This document shows, piece by piece, positions 26,403-34,904 of a stretch of 64,000 nt of DNA (within the stretch, counting starts at the first letter, position 1; each line of letters opens with the position of its first letter). The notes beneath the pieces are model-generated. The model had not been told where the DNA came from and ran no database searches. It saw only the letters and a program-made list of their open reading frames with translations. Both the position numbers and the translations under genes were made by a program. This stretch comes from Sciscionella marina DSM 45152 (lineage in GTDB: Bacteria > Actinomycetota > Actinomycetes > Mycobacteriales > Pseudonocardiaceae): assembly GCF_000379465.1 (NCBI RefSeq), contig NZ_KB905392.1, positions 622,193 to 686,192 on the forward strand, read 5' to 3'.

Positions 26403-27788
26403 ATGAGCCGACTGAGTCAGTCCGTCGATCGCGCCCGCGCGCTGCTGCGCGATGCCGACCTCGCCGCCGAGGCGAGTGTGCGCGAGCTGCTGGCCGAGAC
26501 GACCTATCGGCGCGGCATCGACCTCTCCGATCTTTCCCCCGCCGAGCAGGCCGAGCTGATCGGCGCCCGGACCCAGCAACTGCACCCCTCCACCCAGGCG
26601 CTGACCGAGCGGATCGCCAAGGCAGCCAAGGAAGCTCGCCCGTTCGTGGCAAAGCTGGGTATCGATCCCACCGGGGCGGAGGTACATCTGGGCCACGCGG
26701 TGCCGATGATCATGCTCGGCCGGTTCGAGCGAATGGGCCATGACGCCGTGCTGATCGTCGGCGACATGACTGCCACCATCGGCGACCCGTCCGGCCGCTC
26801 CGACGAGCGACCGACGCTGACCGAGGCGGACATCGAACGCAACCTGGCCACCTACCGCGAGCAGGTCGGCCCGTTCTTCGATTTCGAACGCGCGAAACTG
26901 CGCCGCAACGGGGATTGGCTGCGCCGGATCACCCTGCCCAGGATCATCGAGATCACCTCACAGATCCCGGTGTCCATGTCCCTGCAACGCGAGGACTTCC
27001 GCACCCGGCTCGACGCCGGACACGGGCTGTCCGTTTCCGAACTGCTGTACTCCGTGGTGATGGCGCTGGACTCGGTGGAGATCCATGCCGATGTGGAGCT
27101 CGGTGGAATCGACCAGTTCCTGAACATGCAGATGGGCCGCAAGGTGATGGAGATCTGCGGGCAGGCACCGGAAGTCGTCGCGGCGACCTCGCTGATCGAG
27201 GGCACCGACGGCACCGGGGCGAAGATGTCCAAGTCCAAGGGCAACTACGTACCGCTGACCGCGCCCGCCGGTGAGGTATTCGGCAAACTCATGTCCATCC
27301 CGGACCGGCTCGTGGCGCCCTACTTCCGGGCGCTGTCCGAATGGCAGGACAGCGAGCTCGCGCTGGTCGAGGAACGGCTCACCGCGGGCGCCCTGCACCC
27401 GATGGACCTCAAGAAGGTCCTCGCCGGTGAGGTCACCGCGGCCATCCACGGGGTGGAGGCGGCGATGACCGCACGGAAGGAGTTCGTCGCCCGGTTCTCC
27501 AAGCAGAGCTTCGCCGGGGCCGGTGAGCTGCCCGCGGTCGCCGACCTCGGGGTCACGGTGGCCGAGGCGCTGCGCGAACTGGGCTTCGCCAAGAGCAACG
27601 GCGAGGTGCGTCGGCTCGCCCAGCAGAACGGGCTGCGCCTGGTCGCCGAGGCCGACGGCGGGGAACAGCACCAGGTGACGCTCTCCGCCGACGACATCCG
27701 GGAGCCGCTCGAGAGCCTGCGCACCGAACGGCTCGGCGCCGGGAAGCACTACCTCAAAGCGGGCCGCAAACTAGCCACGCTAAATTAG
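26403..27788 (+). CDS. tyrS: Tyrosyl-tRNA synthetase, TyrZ-like with N-terminal extension
   Basis: The 461-residue class I synthetase has the HIGH-type HLGHAVPMIML near residue 97, GDMTATIGDPSGR, and GAKMSKSKGN. A C-terminal S4 RNA-binding region (VAEALRELGFAKSNGEVRRLAQQNGLRL) follows. The catalytic-core wording matches the TyrZ branch rather than the TyrS more common in housekeeping loci, and about 80 residues precede the usual start. It charges tRNA-Tyr; a second or self-protective synthetase is possible. A -10-like TAAAAT at 26362-26367 gives a short leader, with TGGAG before the ATG. Confidence 0.88.
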   Translation: MSRLSQSVDRARALLRDADLAAEASVRELLAETTYRRGIDLSDLSPAEQAELIGARTQQLHPSTQALTERIAKAAKEARPFVAKLGIDPTGAEVHLGHAVPMIMLGRFERMGHDAVLIVGDMTATIGDPSGRSDERPTLTEADIERNLATYREQVGPFFDFERAKLRRNGDWLRRITLPRIIEITSQIPVSMSLQREDFRTRLDAGHGLSVSELLYSVVMALDSVEIHADVELGGIDQFLNMQMGRKVMEICGQAPEVVAATSLIEGTDGTGAKMSKSKGNYVPLTAPAGEVFGKLMSIPDRLVAPYFRALSEWQDSELALVEERLTAGALHPMDLKKVLAGEVTAAIHGVEAAMTARKEFVARFSKQSFAGAGELPAVADLGVTVAEALRELGFAKSNGEVRRLAQQNGLRLVAEADGGEQHQVTLSADDIREPLESLRTERLGAGKHYLKAGRKLATLN

Positions 27789-27883
27789 TCCGCTTTTCTT
27801 CTGCGGCGGAGCCGCTTCTACCACCCACGCAGCCCGCATCGCCACCGGATCCGCCACGCAAGCCAACCCCGACGATTCTCCGC

Positions 27884-28639
27884 TCAGCGCCAGCGGAGGT
27901 GCACCACATCCCCGGCGGAAACGGCGCGCCCATCGTCGAGCACCAGCTGGCCGATGGCATCCACATCGACCGCGGTCGCCTCGATGGTGTCGCTCGCCCG
28001 CTCGACGCGCACCCGCTTGCCGATGGTGTGACAGCACCGCCGGTATTCCTCGAGGAGTCCGCACGCCGCGAGGTCGCCACCCGCCGCACGCCAGGCTCGT
28101 TCCACCGTGTCGAGCTCGGTGAGCAGCCGGACGGTGACCTCCTCATGGTCGGTGCTGTCCGCACCCGCGTCCTCGAGCGAGGTGTGCCGCAACCCGCCCG
28201 CTCCACTGGGGATGTCCGGGGGCAGCGCGGTGATGTTGAGCCCCATGCCGAGCACGACCGCATCGCCCGAGGCTTCGGCCAGCACCCCGCACAGTTTCGC
28301 CTCACCGTGCAGCAGATCGTTGGGCCACTTCAGGTGCGCGGTCACGCCGAGGTCCGCGCAGGCACGCACGAGCGCGATCCCGGCGACCACGGTGAGCGTG
28401 CCCAGCCGATCCCTCGGCACCCCGGCGGGACGCAGCAGCACGCTGCAGTAGAGCCCGCCGCCCGGCGAGACCCAGGACCGGTCCCGCCGCCCACGCCCGG
28501 CGGTCTGCGCCCTGGCGATCAGCACCGTCCGATCACCCGCTCCTTCCGCTGCCGCCGCACTCAGATCGGCATTGGTGGAGCCGGTGCGCTCCACCACGGT
28601 CAGTGCGGAATACGGCGGGACGAGGCGATCAGTCAGCAT
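27884..28639 (-). CDS. birA: Biotin--[acetyl-CoA-carboxylase] ligase
   Basis: The 251-residue monofunctional BirA has no N-terminal HTH. It carries STNADL, the biotinyl-AMP loop QTAGRGRRDRSW, LKWPNDLLH with the catalytic Lys, and a C-terminal SH3-like cap. It attaches biotin to the BCCP lysine of AccA3. TAGTGT (complement of 28647-28652) ends 7 nt before the ATG, a leaderless pattern. It lies near accD5-accE5 and accA3, as in mycobacteria. Confidence 0.94.
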   Translation of the reverse strand: MLTDRLVPPYSALTVVERTGSTNADLSAAAAEGAGDRTVLIARAQTAGRGRRDRSWVSPGGGLYCSVLLRPAGVPRDRLGTLTVVAGIALVRACADLGVTAHLKWPNDLLHGEAKLCGVLAEASGDAVVLGMGLNITALPPDIPSGAGGLRHTSLEDAGADSTDHEEVTVRLLTELDTVERAWRAAGGDLAACGLLEEYRRCCHTIGKRVRVERASDTIEATAVDVDAIGQLVLDDGRAVSAGDVVHLRWR

Positions 28640-28649
28640 GCATCAGACA

Positions 28650-29069
28650 CTATCCGCCCAGTGCCCCGGTGAGCTCCGGCAGCCGCCCCATCGCCGCCGC
28701 CATGCGCGCGTGGTCGTGATAGTCCCGCGAGGACACGATCTTGCCCGCGCGCACCCGCGCCACGATGAGGTTCGCCGCACGGAATTCGTTGCCCGCGCCC
28801 GTGGTGCCCTCGTACACCCATTCCGCGACGACCACCTCGGGATCGGTGGTCTCGTGCACGACCAGATCGTGCGCGGTCATCCGGAGCCCGCTCGTGCCCG
28901 CGGAGCCGAAGTGCTCGCGAACCTGTGCGGCCCCCTCCCAGCGGAACGGTTCGGTCACCCCGAAAACGTGCTCGACCACCGCGTCCTCGGCATAGAGGCC
29001 GGGCAGCTCGGCGAGATCACCGCGACAGATTCCGTCGATCAACCGCTCGATCACCTCGCGCGGGGTCAT
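28650..29069 (-). CDS. SnoaL-like (NTF2 fold) protein, second of a pair
   Basis: The 139-residue NTF2-fold protein has YAEDAVVEHVFGVTEPFRWEG and VARVRAGKIVSSRDYHDH. SnoaL-like proteins are cone-shaped barrels acting as isomerases, cyclases or ligand binders; the residues do not fix a substrate. The ATG overlaps the stop of the upstream paralog (ATGA). Shared motifs (VVEH.FG......WEG, .R.YHDH) show that the pair arose by tandem duplication. Confidence 0.83.
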   Translation of the reverse strand: MTPREVIERLIDGICRGDLAELPGLYAEDAVVEHVFGVTEPFRWEGAAQVREHFGSAGTSGLRMTAHDLVVHETTDPEVVVAEWVYEGTTGAGNEFRAANLIVARVRAGKIVSSRDYHDHARMAAAMGRLPELTGALGG

Positions 29070-29500
29070 GAGAGTGCTTCCACGAGCCCGGGCAGCGCGT
29101 CGTTGGCCGCGGCGAGCCGCAGGTGGTCGTGATAGTCGCGGGAGTGCACGATCCTGCCCCCACGCACCCGCGCCACGAGCAGGTTCGCGGCCTTGAACGG
29201 CTTGCCCACAGCGGAGACACCCTCGGTGTCCCATTCCACGATCGCCACCTCCGGGTCGGCCCCCTCGTACAGGACCACGTTGCGCACGTGGAATTCCCGC
29301 GCGGTGCTCGGGCCGGCGTTCGCGAGGTGCTCGAGCAGCGCCCGCTTGCCCTCCCATCTGGACGGGTCGGCGATGCCGAAGGCGTGCTCGACGACCACGT
29401 CGTCCGCGTAGTAGCGCTCGATCGCTTCGGTGAACTGCCCCTGCTCCAGCAGTTCGACGCAGTTCCTCAGTACCTGACCGGCGTTCGGTGTGTTGGACAT
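29066..29500 (-). CDS. SnoaL-like (NTF2 fold) protein, first of a pair
   Basis: The 144-residue paralog of the next gene has YYADDVVVEHAFGIADPSRWEG, VLYEGADPEVAIVEWDTEG and RVRGGRIVHSRDYHDHLRLAAAN. GGAG lies 6 nt before the ATG, and a GATAAT-like -10 reads on this strand at 29527-29532. The divergent tetR starts at 29598, and two identical-class inverted repeats occupy the gap. The pair is thus probably inducible by the TetR ligand. Likely role: small-molecule conversion or binding. Confidence 0.84.
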   Translation of the reverse strand: MSNTPNAGQVLRNCVELLEQGQFTEAIERYYADDVVVEHAFGIADPSRWEGKRALLEHLANAGPSTAREFHVRNVVLYEGADPEVAIVEWDTEGVSAVGKPFKAANLLVARVRGGRIVHSRDYHDHLRLAAANDALPGLVEALS

Positions 29501-29531
29501 AAGGTCTCCGTGAGTTCGGTAACGGTATTAT

Positions 29532-29576
29532 CGGAGTACCAACTCCGGTTGAAGACGATACGGAGTGTTTACTCCG
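29532..29576. promoter_or_regulatory. Paired CGGAGT-N4-ACTCCG operator
   Basis: Two perfect palindromes, CGGAGT-ACCA-ACTCCG (29532-29547) and CGGAGT-GTTT-ACTCCG (29561-29576), have centres 29 bp apart in the gap between the divergent snoaL-like pair and tetR. The first abuts the -10-like box of the snoaL operon. They are the likely binding sites of the TetR protein encoded at 29598. Confidence 0.8.
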
Positions 29577-29597
29577 TTTGTCAATGGAGGTGTCAGC

Positions 29598-30161
29598 ATG
29601 CGCGCGGACGCGCGAAGAAACCGGCAGCGGCTGCTCGAAGTCGCCGAGGAGGTGTTCGCCGAGCACGGGGCGGGCGCCTCGACCGAAGCGATCGCCAGAG
29701 CGGCCGGGGTCGGCATCGGCACCGTGTTCCGCCACTTCCCCACCAAGGAAGAGTTGCTGCGCGCGGTGTTCGCCGAGCATCTGCGCAAGTTCACCGAGGA
29801 GGTGGAGTCCCTCACCCGCGCGGCGGATCCGGGCGCGGAATTCTTCGCGTTCTGCCGTCGCTTCCTGGACAGCGCGCAGCGCAAGAAGGCGCTCACCGAG
29901 GCGCTCGCGGATGCCGGGATCGAGGTCGACGGGGAGAGCAGGCCGGCGAAGGAACAGTTCCGGCAGGCCATGGACGAGCTGGTGGTACGGGCACAGCGAG
30001 CCGGAGCGCTGCGCCCGGATATCGACGGCACCGATGTCCTCGCCCTGCTCGTCGGAGCGGCGAAGGCGGCCGAGCAGTTCGGCAAACGCGGGCTCGAAGT
30101 GATCATCGACGGGCTCCGGTGTGACGAATGCGGCACTCGACCTGGCCCGAGCGCTAGTTAG
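29598..30161 (+). CDS. TetR family transcriptional regulator
   Basis: The 187-residue regulator has an N-terminal HTH ([37 protein letters not shown]) and a C-terminal SbtR-like ligand domain. The ATG at 29598 follows GGAGG 8 nt upstream. It is divergent from the two SnoaL-like genes, with two copies of a 16-bp palindrome between, so it probably represses them and itself. It ends 11 bp before the small leader frame that precedes accD5. Confidence 0.93.
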   Translation: MRADARRNRQRLLEVAEEVFAEHGAGASTEAIARAAGVGIGTVFRHFPTKEELLRAVFAEHLRKFTEEVESLTRAADPGAEFFAFCRRFLDSAQRKKALTEALADAGIEVDGESRPAKEQFRQAMDELVVRAQRAGALRPDIDGTDVLALLVGAAKAAEQFGKRGLEVIIDGLRCDECGTRPGPSAS

Positions 30162-30172
30162 AGTGGCTGGTC

Positions 30173-30238
30173 ATGAGCGAGCAGCTGAGGCGAATCATCG
30201 TTTCTCATGCCCGCCAGCACGAAAACCCGGACGCCTGA
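30173..30238 (+). CDS. Candidate leader peptide (21 aa) upstream of accD5
   Basis: An ATG frame encodes 21 residues starting [10 protein letters not shown] and ending with TGA 17 nt before the accD5 start. TAGAGT (30159-30164) ends 8 nt before this ATG, a leaderless -10 arrangement that places transcription start at or next to the codon. Codons 12-14 form most of the left arm of a hairpin whose right arm contains the accD5 ATG. Translation of the leader would unfold that arm. There is no run of one amino-acid codon, so ribosome stalling on a specific amino acid is not indicated. Confidence 0.5.
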   Translation: MSEQLRRIIVSHARQHENPDA

Positions 30239-30260
30239 CAAGGAGTAATGCGGGCATGAG
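30204..30260 (+). promoter_or_regulatory. 11-bp hairpin sequestering the accD5 start codon
   Basis: CTCATGCCCGC (30204-30214) and GCGGGCATGAG (30250-30260) are perfect reverse complements separated by 35 nt. The right arm includes the accD5 ATG (30256-30258); the loop carries AAGGAG (30240-30245) and the leader peptide stop. In the folded mRNA the start codon is buried. The left arm lies inside the leader frame, so a translating ribosome would open it. Confidence 0.6.
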
Positions 30261-31896
30261 CAGCGCTACCGAGCCGATCGGCCCCGTGCCGGACGACGAG
30301 CCCGATATCCACACCACCGCGGGCAAGCTCGCCGAGCTGTACCGCCGCGACAACGAGGCGGTACACGCCGGTTCCGACCGCGCCATCGAACGCCAGCACG
30401 CGAAGGGCAAGAAGACCGCGCGGGAGCGTATCGAGGAACTGCTCGATCCGGGCTCCTTCGTGGAGATCGACGAACTCGCCAGGCACCGCTCCACGAACTT
30501 CGGCCTGGAGCGCAACCGCCCGTACGGGGACGGCGTGGTCACCGGGACCGGCACCGTCGACGGGCGCGCGGTGTGCGTGTTCTCCCAGGACGTGGCCGTG
30601 TTCGGCGGCGCGCTCGGCGAGGTGTACGGCGAGAAGATCGTCAAGATCATGGACCTGGCGATCAAGACCGGCAGCCCGATCATCGGCATCAACGAGGGCG
30701 GCGGCGCCCGCATCCAGGAGGGCGTGGTCTCGCTCGGCCTCTACGGGGAGATCTTCCGCCGCAACACGCACGCCTCCGGGGTGATCCCGCAGATCTCCCT
30801 GATCATGGGGGCCAACGCGGGTGGGCACGTCTACTCCCCCGCCCTCACCGATTTCGTGGTCATGGTGGACAAGACCTCACACATGTTCATCACCGGCCCG
30901 GACGTGGTCAAGACCGTCACCGGCGAGGAGGTCAGCTTCGAGGAGCTGGGCGGCGCCCGCACGCACAACACCAAGTCCGGCAACGCGCACTACCTGGCCT
31001 CGGACGACGACGACGCGATCAACTACGTCAAGGAACTGCTGTCCTTCCTGCCCTCGAACAACCTGGACGATCCGCCGGTCTTCGAGTCCGAGGACCTGCA
31101 GACCGGTCCGGTCGCCGAGACGCTCACCGAAGAGGACACCGAGCTCGACACGCTCATCCCGGACTCGGCGAACCAGCCCTACGACATGCACGAGGTCATC
31201 CGGCGGGTGCTCGACGAGGACGAGTTCCTCGAGGTGCACGAGCTGTTCGCGCCGAACGTGGTGGTCGGCTTCGGTCGGGTCGAGGGGCACGCGGTCGGTG
31301 TGGTCGCCAACCAGCCCACCCAGTACGCCGGCTGCCTGGACATCGACGCCTCGGAGAAGGCCGCCCGGTTCGTGCGCACCTGCGACTCGTTCAACATTCC
31401 GGTGCTGACCTTCGTGGACGTGCCCGGCTTCCTGCCCGGCACCGACCAGGAATGGGACGGCATCATCCGCCGGGGCGCCAAGCTCATCTACGCCTACGCC
31501 GAGGCCACCGTCCCGCTGGTCACGGTGATCACCCGGAAGGCCTTCGGCGGGGCCTACGACGTGATGGGCTCCAAGCACCTCGGCGCGGACATCAACCTGG
31601 CCTGGCCCACCGCGCAGATCGCGGTCATGGGCGCACAGGGCGCGGCGAACATCGTGCACCGCAAGCGGCTCGCCACTGCCGCGGACAACGGCGAGGACAT
31701 CGAACAGCTGCGCGCGGAACTGGTCGAGGAGTACGAGGACACCCTGCTCAACCCGTACATCGCGGCCGAGCGCGGCTATGTGGACTCGGTGATCCCGCCC
31801 TCCTACACGCGTTCCTACGTGGCCCGTTCGCTCCGCCTGCTGCGCGAGAAGCGCGAGTCCCTTCCGCCGAAGAAGCACGGCAACATCCCGCTGTGA
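30256..31896 (+). CDS. accD5: Acyl-CoA (propionyl-CoA) carboxylase beta subunit
   Basis: This 546-residue carboxyltransferase is of AccD5/PccB type, with crotonase-fold halves. It has [13 protein letters not shown] and [16 protein letters not shown] in the N-domain, and [35 protein letters not shown] and [12 protein letters not shown] in the C-domain, forming the acyl-CoA and biotin sites. With AccA3 and AccE5 it makes methylmalonyl-CoA for branched lipids and the propionate pathway. AAGGAG lies 10 nt before the ATG, but the ATG sits in the right arm of a strong hairpin. AccE5 follows after 10 nt. Confidence 0.96.
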   Translation: MSSATEPIGPVPDDEPDIHTTAGKLAELYRRDNEAVHAGSDRAIERQHAKGKKTARERIEELLDPGSFVEIDELARHRSTNFGLERNRPYGDGVVTGTGTVDGRAVCVFSQDVAVFGGALGEVYGEKIVKIMDLAIKTGSPIIGINEGGGARIQEGVVSLGLYGEIFRRNTHASGVIPQISLIMGANAGGHVYSPALTDFVVMVDKTSHMFITGPDVVKTVTGEEVSFEELGGARTHNTKSGNAHYLASDDDDAINYVKELLSFLPSNNLDDPPVFESEDLQTGPVAETLTEEDTELDTLIPDSANQPYDMHEVIRRVLDEDEFLEVHELFAPNVVVGFGRVEGHAVGVVANQPTQYAGCLDIDASEKAARFVRTCDSFNIPVLTFVDVPGFLPGTDQEWDGIIRRGAKLIYAYAEATVPLVTVITRKAFGGAYDVMGSKHLGADINLAWPTAQIAVMGAQGAANIVHRKRLATAADNGEDIEQLRAELVEEYEDTLLNPYIAAERGYVDSVIPPSYTRSYVARSLRLLREKRESLPPKKHGNIPL

Positions 31897-31906
31897 CGGA
31901 GGAACT

Positions 31907-32137
31907 GTGAGCGAGGAAAACCCCACGCCCGAGAAGCCGATGCTGCGCGTCGTCCGGGGCACCCCGGACGACGCCGAGCTCGCCGCCCTGACCACGGTGC
32001 TCGCCGCCGCCGGGGCATCGAACCCCGCGGGCGAGGCGAAGCAGCGCCGCTCCCGCTGGGCCGATCGCGCCGCATTGCTGCGCAAGCCGCTGCATCCGGG
32101 TCCGGGTGCCTGGCGCGCCTCTGGCATGCCCCGGTGA
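31907..32137 (+). CDS. accE5: Acyl-CoA carboxylase epsilon subunit
   Basis: The 76-residue protein is small and basic with the epsilon-subunit pattern LRVVRGTPDDAELAALTTVLAA and SRWADRAALLRKPLHPGPGAWRASGMPR at the end. In AccD5 complexes epsilon stimulates the A3-D5 interaction. GGAGG precedes the GTG. Its stop overlaps the GTG of the next gene (GTGA), so a DinB-like protein is co-translated. Confidence 0.93.
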   Translation: MSEENPTPEKPMLRVVRGTPDDAELAALTTVLAAAGASNPAGEAKQRRSRWADRAALLRKPLHPGPGAWRASGMPR

Positions 32138-32646
32138 TCGGCCCCGCGCTGGACGACACCGCCCCGGACGAACGGACCGGTCTCGAGGCGTTTCTCGATG
32201 AGCAGCGCCTCGAGCTCGTCGCCCGGGTCTCCGGGGTCTCCGAGGAGCAAGCCCGCCGTGCGCTGGTGCCGAGCGCGACCACCCTCGGCGGCCTCGTCAA
32301 ACACCTCACCTGGGTGGAGCGGGTGTGGTTCAGCCTGCACACCGCGTGCGTCCCCCGCGAGCGCTGGCCCTGGCCGTGGCCCCAGGAGGACCATCCCGAT
32401 GCGGGGTTCCGGATGCCCCGGGACGAGACTATGCCCGGGCTGCTGGAGGCCTACCGGACGGAGTGCCTGCGGTCCAAGGAGAACGCCGTGCGGCACTCGC
32501 TGGATGCGGTGTTCCCCGACGAGCGGTTCGGCAGCCGGGTCTCGTTGCGCTGGATCTACCTGCACATGATCGAGGAGACCGCGCGGCACGCGGGGCACGC
32601 GGACATCCTGCGCGAGCAGCTGGACGGGGTCCGGGGCGAGCCCTGA
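32134..32646 (+). CDS. DinB-like (DUF664) protein
   Basis: The 170-residue protein has a four-helix DinB/DUF664 pattern: TLGGLVKHLTWVERVWF, then a C-terminal WIYLHMIEETARHAGHADILREQLDG with His residues positioned as metal ligands. Relatives include mycothiol- or bacillithiol-dependent S-transferases, so a thiol transferase role is possible in this mycothiol producer, though unproven. The GTG overlaps the accE5 stop. It is the last gene of the accD5 unit. Confidence 0.85.
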   Translation: MIGPALDDTAPDERTGLEAFLDEQRLELVARVSGVSEEQARRALVPSATTLGGLVKHLTWVERVWFSLHTACVPRERWPWPWPQEDHPDAGFRMPRDETMPGLLEAYRTECLRSKENAVRHSLDAVFPDERFGSRVSLRWIYLHMIEETARHAGHADILREQLDGVRGEP

Positions 32647-32682
32647 CACATCCCGGTTGAGCTTCGCTCGGAAACTAGCGTA

Positions 32683-32698
32683 TATTCCAGATGGAATA
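32683..32698. promoter_or_regulatory. Palindromic operator upstream of the PadR-MFS pair
   Basis: TATTCC-AGAT-GGAATA is a perfect 6+6 inverted repeat 30 bp before the padR-like ATG. A palindrome in an AT-rich patch just ahead of a PadR gene is the usual autoregulatory arrangement. Confidence 0.65.
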
Positions 32699-32727
32699 AT
32701 CCTGACGAACCATCTGGGACCGTGCAT

Positions 32728-33318
32728 ATGTCCACGAAGTTGACCCCCATGGCGATCGCCGTGCTCGAACTGCTGCACGAGCGCCCCATGCACCCCTACG
32801 AGATGCGGCGCCTGCTGCGCGAACGCGGCGCCGAGCTCCGGGTCAAGATCTCCGCGGGCGCGTTGTACCGCACCGTGGAACGGCTCACCGGGGACGGCGT
32901 GCTGGAGATCGTCGAGACGAGCAGGGATGGCAACCGCCCGGAGCGCACCGTATACGCGGTCACCGGAAAGGGCAGGGACCTGTTCGCCTCGAGCACCCTG
33001 GACATGCTCGCCGTACCCGCCGAGGAATACCCGCAGTTCGCCCTGGCCATCGACGTGATCGCGGATCTGGAACCGGAAGCGGTCCGCGCCGCACTGAACA
33101 TGCGCCTGATGTACCTGGACAACAAATTGGCGAGTATGTCCGTGGTGGACCGATACACCACTGAGGGAAAAACACATCGAATGTTCCTGCTCGATCACGA
33201 ATACCGCATCCACATGTGGCGGGCCGAGCGCGAATGGACGAGAAACCTGCTCGACGACCTCGAAACCGAACGGCTGACCTGGCCGGAGAACAAACTGGGA
33301 AAAAGCAATGAGAACTGA
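32728..33318 (+). CDS. PadR family transcriptional regulator
   Basis: The 196-residue regulator has a winged helix (residues 1-85: MAIAVLELLHERPMHPYEMRRLLRERG, then SAGALYRTVERLTGDGVL) and a helical C-terminal dimerisation domain of the Vir_act_alpha_C type. The ATG at 32728 has TGGGA 8 nt upstream; a GTG at 32722 is less well spaced. It overlaps the efflux gene by 11 bp, so the repressor and its probable target are co-transcribed. Confidence 0.92.
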   Translation: MSTKLTPMAIAVLELLHERPMHPYEMRRLLRERGAELRVKISAGALYRTVERLTGDGVLEIVETSRDGNRPERTVYAVTGKGRDLFASSTLDMLAVPAEEYPQFALAIDVIADLEPEAVRAALNMRLMYLDNKLASMSVVDRYTTEGKTHRMFLLDHEYRIHMWRAEREWTRNLLDDLETERLTWPENKLGKSNEN

Positions 33319-34894
33319 GAGCGAGAGAAGTCCGTGGCCCGCGCTCGCGGCACTGTGTCTCGGCTTCTTCATGATCATGATCGACACCTCGATCGTGATG
33401 GTCGCGATCCCCGACCTGATGCGCGAGATCAACGCCAGCCTCAACGAGGTGACCTGGGTGACCAGCGCCTACGTGCTCGGCTGGGCGGTGCCGCTGCTCG
33501 CCTCCGGGCGCCTCGGTGACCGGTACGGGCGCAGGCGGATCTTCCTCGCCGGGATCGTCGTGTTCACCCTCGCCTCGGCGTGGTGCGGACTGTCCGGGAA
33601 TCCGGAGATGCTGATCGCCGCGCGGGCCGCGCAGGGCATCGGCGCCGCGCTGATCACCCCACAGACCCTGTCGTTCATCACTCATCTGTTCCCTGCGGGA
33701 AAACGCGGCGCGGCGATGGGCGTGTGGGGCGCGGTCGCCGGGCTCGGCAACATCGCGGGCCCGCTGCTCGGCGGGCTGCTGGTCGGCTCGCTCGGCTGGG
33801 AATGGATCTTCTTCGTGAACCTGCCGATCGGCATCGTGTGCGTACTCATGACGCTCGCGCTCGTCCCGCCGTGGCGCCCGGGAACCAAGCATTCCTTCGA
33901 CCTGACCGGTATCGCGCTTTCCGGAGTGGGGCTGTTCTTTCTCATTTTCGGTATCCAGAACGGCCAGCAGTACGAATGGGGAACCGTTTTCGCCGGAATC
34001 ACGATCACCGAGATCATCGCGGCCGGTGTCGTACTGCTGATCGCGTTCGCGATCTGGCAGCACTTCAACAAACGCGAACCACTCGTCCCGCTCGGTCTTT
34101 TCCGGTCCCGTAATTTCGCGATCGGCAATCTCGCCCAGATCATGCTCGGCATCTGCCTCGCGGGCGCCATGCTGCCGCTGGTGATCTACCTGCAGGCGGT
34201 GCTCGGGCTGACTCCCTTGCAGGCCGGGCTGATGCTCGCCCCCTCGGCACTCATGTCCGGGATCATCGCCCCGTTCATCGGCAAGCGCACCGACGGGCCT
34301 GCGGCGAAGTACATCGGCGCCTTCGGGTTCGCCGCGATGGCCGCCGGTTACGCGATCGTGGCACTCATCGCCGCCCCGCAGAGCTCGCCATGGGCGCTGA
34401 TCCCGGGGATCGTGGTGCTCGGTGTCGGGCTCGGCTGCGTGTTCACCCCGCTGACCAACCTGTCGATCAGCACGGTCCCGCCGCATCAGATCGGTTCGGG
34501 CTCCGGGGTGTTCAACGCCTTCCGCCAGGTGGGCACCGTACTCGGCACGGCGTCGGTCGGGGTCCTGCTGCAGGCCCGGCTGGTCGCCTCGATGCACAGC
34601 ACCGCGACGCAGGCGGCCGGTGCCCTCCCCGCGGGCGAACGCGCCGGGTTCATCGCCGGGATGGACAAGGCGGCCCAGGCGGGCGCGGATGCCGGGGCCG
34701 GTGGCGGCGGCCCCGCGGGCGGGATCGGCGGCCAGGTGTTCGGCACGGCGTTCACCGAAGCCGCGACCAGCTCGCTGTGGCTGCCGATCGGCGCGCTCGC
34801 GCTCGGCGCGGTGCTGTGCCTGTTCTTCGGGGCACGCCAGCCCGTCTCCCCCGCTGCGGCTCCCCCACGTGTCGAGCACGCGGACGTCGCCTAA
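33308..34894 (+). CDS. MFS drug efflux transporter, DHA2 (14-TM) family
   Basis: The 528-residue transporter has about 14 membrane helices. The early MIDTSIVMVAIPDL and GRLGDRYGRRR motifs (motif D1 and motif A) and GPLLGGLL motif C mark the EmrB/QacA family of proton-driven exporters. It overlaps padR at its 5' end, and the PadR operator at 32683 lies upstream, so it is likely induced by an exported toxic compound. There is a low-complexity Gly/Ala linker before the last helix. Confidence 0.94.
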   Translation: MRTESERSPWPALAALCLGFFMIMIDTSIVMVAIPDLMREINASLNEVTWVTSAYVLGWAVPLLASGRLGDRYGRRRIFLAGIVVFTLASAWCGLSGNPEMLIAARAAQGIGAALITPQTLSFITHLFPAGKRGAAMGVWGAVAGLGNIAGPLLGGLLVGSLGWEWIFFVNLPIGIVCVLMTLALVPPWRPGTKHSFDLTGIALSGVGLFFLIFGIQNGQQYEWGTVFAGITITEIIAAGVVLLIAFAIWQHFNKREPLVPLGLFRSRNFAIGNLAQIMLGICLAGAMLPLVIYLQAVLGLTPLQAGLMLAPSALMSGIIAPFIGKRTDGPAAKYIGAFGFAAMAAGYAIVALIAAPQSSPWALIPGIVVLGVGLGCVFTPLTNLSISTVPPHQIGSGSGVFNAFRQVGTVLGTASVGVLLQARLVASMHSTATQAAGALPAGERAGFIAGMDKAAQAGADAGAGGGGPAGGIGGQVFGTAFTEAATSSLWLPIGALALGAVLCLFFGARQPVSPAAAPPRVEHADVA

Positions 34895-34904
34895 TCTTCC
34901 GCGG

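Noticed and set aside
27789-27883. Possible terminator after tyrS
   Set aside because: Only a short GGC/GCC hairpin is visible with no consistent longer stem; too weak to annotate.
30248-30259. Three-codon frame ATG CGG GCA TGA overlapping the accD5 start
   Set aside because: AAGGAG is too close (2 nt) for initiation there, and a three-codon frame arises easily by chance.
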